A stretch of 64,000 bases of DNA from assembly GCF_026410545.1 (NCBI RefSeq), contig NZ_JAPMIT010000004.1, forward strand, positions 1 to 64,000, read 5' to 3'. Origin of the DNA: Microbacterium sp. STN6 (GTDB lineage Bacteria; Actinomycetota; Actinomycetes; Actinomycetales; Microbacteriaceae). The notes under the pieces were generated by a model. The model had not been told where the DNA came from, made no database searches, and saw nothing but the letters and a program-made list of their open reading frames with translations. Below, piece after piece: positions 9,143 through 16,807 of the stretch. Positions within the stretch are counted from its first letter, which is position 1; each line of letters begins with the position of its first letter. The translations under genes were made by a program, and so were the position numbers.

Positions 9143-10039
9143 TTATCCCACCAGTCGTCGGTTGAAAGGTCGGATGGGATCCGGCGCGAATGTGAGGCCG
9201 CGAGATGTGAGCATGACGCTGTCGGTTGCCGACATGGACGTCTCCAAGCGCAGTTCTGCGCCGGCCAAGCGCTGCGCGAGCTGCGGAAAGCTGGAAAAGT
9301 GTGGCCCGATGAGGTGCGCCGACGATGCGAGCAGGTAAAGGTCGACAACGGAAGCGACCAGTGCCCTCTTGCTGTTGTATCGACCCTTATCCAGAGTGCC
9401 GTAGCAGCGGTCGAACGCCTGTCGTACGGCGTGGAAGGCCTCGGGCGTATCCGCGGCCACGTAGAACGGGACGTCAGGCCAGGCATCTCTGATCTGGTTC
9501 ATGCGAGCGAGATACCACTCGAGCGGTGAGTGGCGAAGCGTTTCATCGTGCGCGTTGGGAGCCGTGCGAATCATGACTCCGACATACGGCACCCCCGCTG
9601 GCCCATCGTCGAATGCGTGCCGGATACCCGTGCGTACGCGGTCGGAAGGAGTGAGGGTGCGAAGCTCTGATTCCCACGACGGATATCCCGGGGGAAATAC
9701 GAGCGCGTGCGGCGTTCGAATCTGCCAGATGCGTTGACTGCGCGCGTTCTCGCCGAGCCAGTTGAGCTCGTTGCCGCGGTACGGATACTTGCGGGACAGC
9801 AATCGGGATGCGGCGGCTGAAACGACCTTCTCGTCGAAGTCCCATAGCACGTCGAGGCGGGCCCCGAAAAGGCGACCCGTCGGCCACGTGTAGGCGAACC
9901 CTCTACCTTCGACCCGCGCAAGCACCCGTGCGCCGAGAACCGCACGCATCCGATTTCCTAAACCGTGGTACTTCCCGGTGCACGCAATGACGGTGGGATC
10001 TCGCAGCACCGATGTCACGTCTCGCACGTTCGTCGTCAA
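9143..10039 (-). CDS. Putative fucosyltransferase-like glycosyltransferase (NodZ/POFUT-like)
   Basis: The 298-residue protein is not a standard EPS glycosyltransferase. It has TGKYHGLGNRMRAVLGA near residue 21, which matches the GxGNR(M/L) loop starting GT23/GT65-like fucosyltransferases. VGVMIRT near residue 153 stands where those enzymes have HxRRGD, FYVAADTPEAFHAVRQAF near residue 191 resembles their nucleotide-binding strand, and VDLYLLASSAHLIGPHFSSF near residue 232 resembles the conserved Asp and Ser-Ser-x-Ser loop. Usually GDP-fucose is the donor. The histidine of the canonical HxRRGD motif is replaced, so the assignment is tentative. Its stop and start link the autokinase and flippase genes in one operon. 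Confidence 0.55.
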   Translation of the reverse strand: MTTNVRDVTSVLRDPTVIACTGKYHGLGNRMRAVLGARVLARVEGRGFAYTWPTGRLFGARLDVLWDFDEKVVSAAASRLLSRKYPYRGNELNWLGENARSQRIWQIRTPHALVFPPGYPSWESELRTLTPSDRVRTGIRHAFDDGPAGVPYVGVMIRTAPNAHDETLRHSPLEWYLARMNQIRDAWPDVPFYVAADTPEAFHAVRQAFDRCYGTLDKGRYNSKRALVASVVDLYLLASSAHLIGPHFSSFPQLAQRLAGAELRLETSMSATDSVMLTSRGLTFAPDPIRPFNRRLVG

Positions 10040-11523
10040 TCGAGGCGCTCCGCTCTCTCACGCTCGGCGCTGATCGACCACGCCAGATGGATGCGCTCCC
10101 ACAACTTGTCCCACACCCGATGATGAATTCCGGTCTTCGTCTTGCTCGGCTCCTGGTGGTACTCGCGATAGTAGCTGTCGCGTCGGCTTGAGGGCTTAAC
10201 CCGGTTCAGGATGACGCCGGAGACGTGGGCGCCACTCGAATCGAGCAGGTCCAACGTCTGCATCAGTTGGGCCTGATGCACCTTCGATGAATCAGCGACG
10301 ACGACCGTTGAGTCGGCCTGCTGGGCGATGACCGATGCGTCCGCCACCGAGAGCAGAGGTGCGGTATCGACGACAACGAAGTCGTACTCCCCGCGCGTCT
10401 GGTCGATCAGTTCCCTCATGGGGCCTGACGCAAGCAGCTCCGCCGGATTGGGCGGAACTTCGCCCGCGGCCAGGACGTCAAGTGTCGTGTGGCCGAATCG
10501 CTGCACAGCGTCCTCGACTGTGACGCCGCCTACGAGAACGGTCGTGAGGCCAACCGTTCCCTCAAGGCCGAGATAGTCGGCAACACGGGGCCGGCGCAGG
10601 TCGGCGTCGATGAGCAGAATGCGGTCTTTGGATTCAGCCATGACGAGCGCCAGATTCAAAGCGGTCATCGTCTTGCCCTCGCCGGGCACGGACGACGTAA
10701 CAGCGACAATGGACATCTCGTGGCTTGCCGCGGCGAATCGAAGCCCCGCGCGTATCTGCCGGAACCGTTCCGCAGCCGATCCGTTGGGCGAGCGAACCGT
10801 CACCGGCCTTGCGTCATCCTTGTGAGACGTTCTCTCGGCGATACCCAACAGCGGCCGATTGGTCATCGACCTGAGTGCCGCCACTGAACGCACTCGCGTG
10901 TCAAAGACGATCGAGAGGAAGAAGCCGAGAAACGCGAGCGCAACGCCGAGCAGCGCACCAAGCAAGGCATTCCTCTGCTTGTTCGGCGACGACTGGAACT
11001 CTGCTCGCACGGCGGGTTCAATGACTCGCGCGGCGACGGTGGACTTGCCTGCACTGTCGACGGGCGCGACCTCTGCCACAACCTTGGTGAGATTCTCGGC
11101 GACACTGTTCGCGATCTTGGCCGAAAGGTCGCGATCTGCAGTGTCGGCTCCCACGTCGAGGATGACGGTATTCTGCGGTGTCGTCACGGTCACGAGCCGA
11201 CGCAGCTCGCGCTCCGAAACGGTGTCGTCAAGGTCATTCACCACCCTGTCGAGCACAACTGCCGATGTTGCGAGCTGCGCGAACGAGAGCATTTGGTTCT
11301 GGGTATACGTCGAGCCCTGATTGATGTCCGACCCGCTGTCGCCCGCCCTCAAGGAGAAGAACATCGACGCTGTGGAGTGATAGATCGGCGTGATCAACGT
11401 GGAGAGCGCGTATGTGCCCATGCCGGCAATAATGCCGGCGGCAACGATGATGTACCACCGCTTCCGGAGCGCCGCGATCATGCGCGCGGATCGGGTGGCG
11501 CCCGCGTTGGTCATGACAGCCAT
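10036..11523 (-). CDS. Wzz/BY-kinase fusion: polysaccharide chain-length regulator and tyrosine autokinase
   Basis: The 495-residue protein fuses a Wzz-type domain, with membrane helices near residues 28-48 and 190-210 around an extracytoplasmic loop, to a cytoplasmic BY-kinase. The kinase shows Walker A (VPGEGKTMTALNLAL, ~residue 281), Walker A' (ILLIDADLRRPR) and Walker B (FVVVDTAP). A C-terminal Tyr cluster (DSYYREYHQ) would be the autophosphorylation site. It sets chain length and drives polymerisation through cycles of phosphorylation reversed by the phosphatase at 12843. ATG 11523 is chosen because GAGAGGA lies about six bases upstream; ATG 11514 would give an exact ATGA overlap with the polymerase stop but is too far from that site. 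Confidence 0.92.
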   Translation of the reverse strand: MAVMTNAGATRSARMIAALRKRWYIIVAAGIIAGMGTYALSTLITPIYHSTASMFFSLRAGDSGSDINQGSTYTQNQMLSFAQLATSAVVLDRVVNDLDDTVSERELRRLVTVTTPQNTVILDVGADTADRDLSAKIANSVAENLTKVVAEVAPVDSAGKSTVAARVIEPAVRAEFQSSPNKQRNALLGALLGVALAFLGFFLSIVFDTRVRSVAALRSMTNRPLLGIAERTSHKDDARPVTVRSPNGSAAERFRQIRAGLRFAAASHEMSIVAVTSSVPGEGKTMTALNLALVMAESKDRILLIDADLRRPRVADYLGLEGTVGLTTVLVGGVTVEDAVQRFGHTTLDVLAAGEVPPNPAELLASGPMRELIDQTRGEYDFVVVDTAPLLSVADASVIAQQADSTVVVADSSKVHQAQLMQTLDLLDSSGAHVSGVILNRVKPSSRRDSYYREYHQEPSKTKTGIHHRVWDKLWERIHLAWSISAERERAERLD

Positions 11524-12797
11524 AGTTGTTCCTCTCGATGCTGCTCACGTGAGGCGACCAGTGGCACCTCAGAGAATCGGATGCCGGGGGACGTCTGATA
11601 GGTCGCAACGGCAAGCCCGGCGACGAACCACGCCACGCTGGCGTATTGGGTGATGAGCGCGACGGTCGCAAAGGCGGGGATCTGACCGATGAGCGCGATA
11701 GATGACGGCGTCGCTCGTCCCCGGAGCGCTGCGATCAGGCAGCACACCAACGCGGCGATGATCAAGAGCAGCGGGATCAGGCCGAACCGCAGCCCGGTGA
11801 GAATGAGCTCGCTGTCGATTGACTGGAATGAACCGTAATACGTCTCGCCATTCGGCAGCACGTCCCAGCTTGAGGTGATGCCGAGCGGCGACATGTCATG
11901 CACAAGCGAGAGGAGATCTGTGCGGTACTCGGCGCTCCCGGCCGCTTCCTGCCCGGCTTCAGTAAACACATCAACGAGCAGAGGGATCCCGATGATCGCG
12001 GCGACAGCCATGATGACGGTGACAGCAGTTCTCAAGGCCCGAGTGATTTCTCGGCGAAGAAGGATGAGAGAAACGACGACGGTGATCGCAAGGCCGATCA
12101 GGCCGATTCTGCTGAACGTGAGGCCAGTCGCGATGGCGACAACGAGGAGCGACACTACTCGCAGCCAAAGCGGCCACCGGGCCACGAGGATGAAGACAGA
12201 GCACATTGCGAGGGTGGCTCCCAGGGCGATCGAGTGGCCGAATGCGCCCTCAACACGCAGCAGGCCGCCGCGGTATTGCAGCGTGCCCCACGTTGTGTAG
12301 ATGCCGTTCGGGAATCGAAGCAACACGAAGAAGTTGAACCCAGTGAGGAACTCCACGATCGCGAGCAACGAAGCGACCACCGCACCCCCTGCCAGGCAGG
12401 TGTGGATCCACTCGACCGCTACTCGCGACGATATGAGACGTCCACCGAGGTACGGCACCATCCACCCGACAAGTGCGATGAGAAGGTGTCCCCAGGTGAT
12501 CCAGCCAAGCAGTCGGGCAGCGATGAGCAGCACCGTGAACGTCAGCAGCAGCAGATCGACGATGGAGAGGCGCGCTCCCTTGAGGGTCGATGTCGCAATC
12601 ACCAGTATTGTGATGACCGTGATCGCGGAGTAGAACACGCCCGCTTGCACCCCGACCCAGATCGGAATCAGGAAGAGCGTTAGCGCCCACACCGCCATGA
12701 GCATCTTCGGGGACCACCGGAAGAAGAAGAAGGCGCCGACAAGAGCGGCAAGTGCAATACTCGCGTAAAGAAAGGTGCGAATGGCCTCCTCAGTCAT
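11511..12797 (-). CDS. O-antigen ligase/polymerase-like membrane protein (Wzy-like)
   Basis: The 428-residue protein has about 10-12 hydrophobic helices. A large hydrophilic loop lies near residues 275-340 (AGQEAAGSAEYRTDLLSLVH through SSWDVLPNGETYYGSFQSID), typical of the Wzy_C/O-antigen ligase superfamily. The conserved Arg and a FGHSIALG segment near residue 183 also fit. It would polymerise the repeat units outside the membrane. It is the first gene of the leftward operon and is divergent from the phosphatase gene, with only 45 bases between starts. The two genes therefore probably share a compact control region, though no clear promoter is visible. Sequence conservation in this family is low, so the name rests on topology and context. 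Confidence 0.8.
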   Translation of the reverse strand: MTEEAIRTFLYASIALAALVGAFFFFRWSPKMLMAVWALTLFLIPIWVGVQAGVFYSAITVITILVIATSTLKGARLSIVDLLLLTFTVLLIAARLLGWITWGHLLIALVGWMVPYLGGRLISSRVAVEWIHTCLAGGAVVASLLAIVEFLTGFNFFVLLRFPNGIYTTWGTLQYRGGLLRVEGAFGHSIALGATLAMCSVFILVARWPLWLRVVSLLVVAIATGLTFSRIGLIGLAITVVVSLILLRREITRALRTAVTVIMAVAAIIGIPLLVDVFTEAGQEAAGSAEYRTDLLSLVHDMSPLGITSSWDVLPNGETYYGSFQSIDSELILTGLRFGLIPLLLIIAALVCCLIAALRGRATPSSIALIGQIPAFATVALITQYASVAWFVAGLAVATYQTSPGIRFSEVPLVASREQHREEQLWLS

Positions 12798-12842
12798 CGC
12801 CGCACCCGTCTCCCTCTGGTGCCGTCAGAACGCCGAGGCAGC

Positions 12843-13460
12843 ATGACGGGCGTTTCGGCCTTGTTCGTCTGCACGGCGAACATCTGCCGATCTCCCACTT
12901 TGGCGTTCATGGCAGGGCAGAGCGGTGCGGTGCGAGCCACGAGCGCGGGAATGCGGGCTCGATCCGGCTCAGCCATGTGTCGCATGGCAGCTTTGAGCAT
13001 CGCGTCATTCGAGGGCGGACAAGCGTATGCGGAATCGTTTCGCTCGCGAACCGTGCAGGGCCTCGACGTGAACGAATTCGATCTGGTGTTCACGGCAACG
13101 AGAGCGATGCGTGCGGAATTGATCAGGTCGAATCCTCTGCTTCGCGGTCGCATCTTCACCGTTCGGGAGGCGGCGGCACTGGGACAGTACTCGCTCACTG
13201 CTGGCGAGGCATACTCGCTACTCGAGTACGGCCCGGCCACAGTATTGGCGGCGCGGCGCGGAAGTGTAGCTGCGCCTCGTGCGAGAAGCCGATGGGTGCG
13301 CGACGCGAGTGACCCGTTCGACCTGCCGGACGCGCACAACGACCGCCGGGAGAAGCGACACAGGGCGACCGTGAGAATGTCGCTCGACGCTGGAGCGGAA
13401 CTGGGTGCAGCGTTGCTCGCATGGCATGCGGCTGCGCCCGGCCTCGCTGAGTCCGGGTAG
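12843..13460 (+). CDS. Low-molecular-weight protein tyrosine phosphatase (Wzb-like)
   Basis: The 205-residue protein begins with ALFVCTANICRSPTLAFMAG, containing the CX5R phosphatase signature (CTANICRS). A DP acid motif follows in ASDPFDLP near residue 163, so both catalytic elements are present. It would dephosphorylate the tyrosine cluster of the BY-kinase in the divergent operon. ATG 12843 is chosen because GAGG lies five bases upstream and the signature starts within ten residues; GTG 12819 is in frame but lacks a ribosome-binding site. The protein is longer than the ~150-residue family norm, with a region around residues 115-155 that does not match the core fold. Confidence 0.88.
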   Translation: MTGVSALFVCTANICRSPTLAFMAGQSGAVRATSAGMRARSGSAMCRMAALSIASFEGGQAYAESFRSRTVQGLDVNEFDLVFTATRAMRAELIRSNPLLRGRIFTVREAAALGQYSLTAGEAYSLLEYGPATVLAARRGSVAAPRARSRWVRDASDPFDLPDAHNDRREKRHRATVRMSLDAGAELGAALLAWHAAAPGLAESG

Positions 13461-13469
13461 TGAGATGCA

Positions 13470-13508
13470 GTGAAGAGGTCGGTCTTCAGCATTGTCGCTT
13501 CCTCGAGT
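13470..13508 (-). repeat. 38-bp repeat with ribosome-binding site and start codon, copy 2
   Basis: Read on the minus strand this is GAGGAAG, a short gap, ATG at 13492, and codons for roughly MLKTDLFT, matching 2211-2248 with few differences. Here the start codon leads into a frame antisense to the phosphatase gene that does not look like a real protein. The copy is therefore either a 5' gene remnant or a regulatory or recombination element. The remaining bases to 13624 hold nothing else I recognise. Confidence 0.75.
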
Positions 13509-13624
13509 CAATTCGTGCTTCGCGTGCGATCGGTCTCAGTCGAGATCGACTCCCATCTCGCCGCACCGAATCTGGTCGGAAGTCGACGTCTTCGTCTTCA
13601 TAAGGATCGCCACCTGAGTCAGCA

Positions 13625-15169
13625 TCAGTACGCGCCTTCCGACCGCAGGACGACCTTGGCGGTGCGCCACAGCAGTACCAGGTCGCCCATGACCGACCAG
13701 TTCTCCACGTAGTAGAGGTCGAGGCGCACGCTCTCGTCCCATGAGAGGTTGGAGCGGCCGTTCACCTGCCACATGCCCGTGAGGCCTGGCTTGATGTAGA
13801 GGCGGCGGCCCACGTGGCCGTCGTATGCCTCGACCTCGCGCTCGAGCGGCGGGCGAGGGCCCACCAGGCTCATGTCGCCGATGAACACGTTCCACAGCTG
13901 GGGGAGCTCGTCAAGCGAGTACCTGCGCAGAACGCGACCAATGCGTGTGACGCGTGGGTCATCCTTCATCTTGAAGAGAACGCCGCTGCCCTCGTTCTTC
14001 GCCAGCAGCGCCGGAAGCGCGCTCTCGGCGTTCACGATCATCGAGCGGAACTTCAGCATCATGAACGGCTCGCCGCCGCGGCCCACCCGCTCCTGGCGGA
14101 ACAGCACCGGCCCCTGGCTATCCGCGCGAATCAGCACGGCGAGCACGAGCATCACGGGCAGCAGCGCAATGAGGGCGAGGCCCGCGATCGCGATGTCCAT
14201 GGCCCGCTTGGCGATGTGCTTTCCGCCCTCGAACTGCGGGATCTCCACGTGGATGAGCGGCAGCCCTTCGACAGGGCGGAAGTGAATGCGCGGGCCCGCG
14301 ACATCCGTCAGCCTCGACGCCAGCACGAGCTCGGTCGCCGTGCCCTCGAGTCGCCACGCGAGGCCGCGGATGAAGTCGCCGTCCGAATGCGGCTGCCCCG
14401 CCACGATGACCGTCTCGGCCCCGACCTCGGCAGCCGCCGCCGGCACGCCCTCCAATGACGTTGAGACGACGGGCACCGGATGATGCCCGACGTCGACCTG
14501 GGTGATCTTCTCGTCATAGAGCGACGCACCGACGACGGTGAACGCGGTGCCGGGTTTGGTTTCGATCTGGTCGACCACATAACTCACGTCTTCGAGCCGA
14601 CCGACCACGAGGGCCCGCGAGAGGTAGCGCCCGTGGCGCCGCTCGCGCAGCAGCCACTGCCTCCAGGCCCAGCGGCTGCCGAGCAGCCCGACCGTGCCGA
14701 GCGGCAGGGCCAGCACGAAGTAGCCGCGTGCCACGTCGACCTTGGCCACCACGAACACGATCGCCAGCAACCCGAACGTGAGCGCACTGGCGTTCACGAT
14801 GCGCTTGTACTCGGTGGAGCCGAGGCCGACCATGCGCGAGTCGCGACTGTGGGCGGCGGCGAGCGAGAACATCCATGTCAGGGTGATCACCGCGAGCAGC
14901 ACCGCGTACGCGCTGGTCGTGCCCGCCGTGCGCAGCGGCTTGTCGACGAACCCGAAGCGCGCCACATACGCGACGAACACCGCCGCGAGCACGATGGCCG
15001 TGTCGGTAATGAGCAGGCGTGAGCGGTAGCGACGTGCCCACGAATGACGAGCGGATGCGGCCGCCGCCTTCACGGGCGGCGCCGCACGCGCCGACTCGAC
15101 GATGCGCATCGGGCGGTGGCGGAAGCCGAAGCCGGGGGAGACCGGCAGGCGCGACTTGATCTCGGTCAT
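13625..15169 (-). CDS. Polyprenyl-phosphate hexose-1-phosphate transferase (EPS priming enzyme, WbaP/CpsE type)
   Basis: The 514-residue protein has four N-terminal helices and a CoA-binding-like Rossmann region (residues ~45-290). A fifth hydrophobic segment (KRAMDIAIAGLALIALLPVM, ~residue 317) leads to the bacterial sugar transferase domain with FMMLKFRSM, the catalytic-type RYSLDELPQLWNV, DMSLVGPRP and IKPGLTGMWQVNGR. It starts repeat-unit synthesis by moving a hexose-1-phosphate from a UDP-sugar to undecaprenyl phosphate. It is transcribed alone, leftwards, from a long leader full of inverted repeats. Its base composition looks more like the chromosomal average than the genes at 1-13 kb. 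Confidence 0.92.
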   Translation of the reverse strand: MTEIKSRLPVSPGFGFRHRPMRIVESARAAPPVKAAAASARHSWARRYRSRLLITDTAIVLAAVFVAYVARFGFVDKPLRTAGTTSAYAVLLAVITLTWMFSLAAAHSRDSRMVGLGSTEYKRIVNASALTFGLLAIVFVVAKVDVARGYFVLALPLGTVGLLGSRWAWRQWLLRERRHGRYLSRALVVGRLEDVSYVVDQIETKPGTAFTVVGASLYDEKITQVDVGHHPVPVVSTSLEGVPAAAAEVGAETVIVAGQPHSDGDFIRGLAWRLEGTATELVLASRLTDVAGPRIHFRPVEGLPLIHVEIPQFEGGKHIAKRAMDIAIAGLALIALLPVMLVLAVLIRADSQGPVLFRQERVGRGGEPFMMLKFRSMIVNAESALPALLAKNEGSGVLFKMKDDPRVTRIGRVLRRYSLDELPQLWNVFIGDMSLVGPRPPLEREVEAYDGHVGRRLYIKPGLTGMWQVNGRSNLSWDESVRLDLYYVENWSVMGDLVLLWRTAKVVLRSEGAY

Positions 15170-15255
15170 GGCAGGGCCGGCCGCGAAGAGGGGTGGCGCA
15201 CGGCAGTGAACCGTGCGCCGACGCGTCGAGCCAGGTGACGCGTACGACGAGAGTG

Positions 15256-15525
15256 AGAACCGGCGACGGCGGTGGGGGGGTTGCCGTGCTCTCGGACGGC
15301 CACGCCGTCGCCGGTTCTGGTGCAGGGGCGCTGTTGTGACATGCAGGGCATGACTCGCGAGACGCGCACGCCCGTCGACGCACGGATGGCGTCAAAGGGG
15401 GTAAGCCGCCGAGCCAAGACTCGGCGCACGGGCAGCGCGTTCACGGTGGTCATTCCCTGCATGTCGGGTTACAGGTGCTGGTGTTCTCATTCGCCAACCC
15501 GAGGCGAAGACGGAAGCGCCTTCCG
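15256..15525 (-). promoter_or_regulatory. Structured 5' leader of the priming transferase gene (unassigned RNA element)
   Basis: Minus strand, 5' to 3': a hairpin at 15525-15511 (CGGAAG/CTTCCG); a long helix closed by 15465-15450 and 15353-15338 (GACATGCAGGGCATGA and its complement, 15 of 16 paired); two helices inside it at 15426-15407 (CGCCGAG/CTCGGCG) and 15393-15361 (GACGC/GCGTC), giving a three-way-junction shape; then a perfect 16-bp helix between 15318-15303 and 15271-15256 (AGAACCGGCGACGGCG). The remaining ~86 bases run to the start codon. I do not recognise a known riboswitch class. A 98-codon frame also spans this region and ends in ATGA overlap with the gene, so a leader peptide is an alternative. 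Confidence 0.5.
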
Positions 15526-15543
15526 CCCAAAGTGACGATTATT

Positions 15544-15574
15544 CATTTACGCATGCCGAGGGGTGTTCCGTCAA
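15544..15574 (-). promoter_or_regulatory. Candidate promoter for the priming transferase gene
   Basis: On the minus strand TTGACG (15574-15569) is followed after 19 bases by TAAATG (15549-15544). The -35 is good and the spacing long, so confidence is moderate. A transcript from here would begin near 15537 and carry the structured leader. The rest of 15575-15653 shows no other signal. Confidence 0.4.
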
Positions 15575-15653
15575 GCCGATTCGGTCTCTAACTGAAATAA
15601 ACTCAGCTTATCGGCGGTCGAGTCGTGCCTTCTGCGCTACTCGAGCCTCGGCG

Positions 15654-16637
15654 TCAGTCGCGACGGCCCACGGTGTCTGATTCCGTGTCGTCTGCAGGGC
15701 CATCCGTCGTCAGGGAGGGGTCGTCGGGGTGCGCCAGCGTCAGCACCGCCTCGGCGACATGCTCGTCGAGCTCGATCTGCCGCTCGACGCGCCGCAGGGC
15801 GTGCGCCACGTGCTCCTCATCTTCGTTGCCGACCATGTCGACGGCGGCCACCAGGTAGAGGCGTTCCGGCCCCACGTACTCGAGGTGCAGGTAGGTCACG
15901 CGCGCCACCTCGTCGTGCTCGAGCAGCTTGCCCATGATGGCCGAGCGGATCTCGGGCGTGGTCGTCTGCCCCACCAGGAAGCGGCGGTTGCGGTCGATCA
16001 GAATGAGGGCGACGATGGCGAGCAGCACACCGATCAGAATCGAGCCGATGGCGTCGAAGACCGCGTAGCCGGTCAGTTCATGCAGCAGGATGCCCGCTGC
16101 CGCGAGAACGAGGCCGATGAGGGCCGCCGCGTCCTCCGCGAACACCGCGCGCAGCGTCGGGTTCGAGCTGCCGAGGACCCCTTCGAGCGTGCCCAGGCCG
16201 CGCTTCGACGCGCGGGCGTGCGCCTGCCGGTACGCCTGCACGAACGAGGTGCCCTCGAGAACGGCCGAGACCGCGAGAACGATGTAGGAGAGCAGGTAGT
16301 CGGCATCCGCTTCTGGGGCCGTCAATTCGGTGACCCCGTGCATGACGGAGACGACCGCGCCGGCCGTGAACAGGCCCATGGCCGCGAACATCGACCAGAC
16401 GTACGCCTCTTTGCCATAACCGAGCGGATGCCGGCGGTCGCTCGCGCGCGCAGACCGACGCTCGGCGATCAGCAGGAAGACCTCGTTGCCGGTGTCCGCC
16501 CAGGAGTGCGCCGCCTCGGCCACCATTGAGGCGGAGCCGCTGAGCGTGGCGGCGATGGACTTGGCGATGGCGATGAGCAGGTTCGCGGAGAAGGCGACGA
16601 CGACAGCGAAGAGACTGCTCTTCTGACTCGTGCCCAT
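15654..16637 (-). CDS. Cation diffusion facilitator family transporter
   Basis: The 327-residue protein is a CDF metal/proton antiporter. Six helices are predicted; helix 2 carries AEAAHSWADTGNE (metal site H-x3-D, residues ~40-52) and helix 5 carries AEDAAALIG (residues ~166-174). HPLGYGKEAYVWS near residue 69 is the family's loop signature. After helix 6 a cytoplasmic ferredoxin-like domain follows with YLHLEYVGPERLYL. The His/Asp pattern suits zinc or manganese efflux, but the metal cannot be fixed from sequence. The C-terminal ~25 residues are acidic and variable. The gene stands alone between the EPS priming gene and an SDR gene. Confidence 0.9.
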   Translation of the reverse strand: MGTSQKSSLFAVVVAFSANLLIAIAKSIAATLSGSASMVAEAAHSWADTGNEVFLLIAERRSARASDRRHPLGYGKEAYVWSMFAAMGLFTAGAVVSVMHGVTELTAPEADADYLLSYIVLAVSAVLEGTSFVQAYRQAHARASKRGLGTLEGVLGSSNPTLRAVFAEDAAALIGLVLAAAGILLHELTGYAVFDAIGSILIGVLLAIVALILIDRNRRFLVGQTTTPEIRSAIMGKLLEHDEVARVTYLHLEYVGPERLYLVAAVDMVGNEDEEHVAHALRRVERQIELDEHVAEAVLTLAHPDDPSLTTDGPADDTESDTVGRRD

Positions 16638-16721
16638 GAGTCCCGTTTACCCTTGCCGAGCGCTCCCGGCAAGCGACGGCGCGGCGGCGCCCAGGTCGAG
16701 AGTTGGGTCAGCGGCTGCGAG

Positions 16722-16770
16722 TCGGGCCACATCGCGGGTGTAATGGGCGGGAACCCGCGCTCTCGCCCGA
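16722..16770. repeat. Dispersed palindrome family R2 (TCGGGCC type), copy 1
   Basis: The outer arms TCGGGC/GCCCGA and inner arms CGCGGGT/ACCCGCG form a long imperfect hairpin between the CDF and SDR genes. Related copies lie at 31054-31102, 31146-31196, 52616-52670 and 52701-52751. It may act as a terminator for either neighbour or be a REP-like element. Confidence 0.7.
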
Positions 16771-16807
16771 GGCGAGGTGGCTCACCGACGGGCAGCGGCC
16801 GCGCGCC

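Noticed and set aside
11512-11514. ATG 11514 as the start of the tyrosine autokinase
   Set aside because: It gives a neat ATGA overlap, but the only good ribosome-binding site is correctly spaced for ATG 11523.
12794-13492. Minus-strand frame starting MLKTDLFT from the second 38-bp repeat
   Set aside because: Beyond the repeat it is antisense to the tyrosine phosphatase and reads as low-complexity Arg/Ser/Ala sequence; the repeat itself is kept as a feature.
15166-15462. A 98-codon frame in the leader of the priming transferase, ending in ATGA overlap with it
   Set aside because: There is no ribosome-binding site at its start, the product is Arg/Pro-rich without a domain, and the DNA is dominated by inverted repeats. 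It is mentioned as an alternative in the leader entry but not called as a gene.
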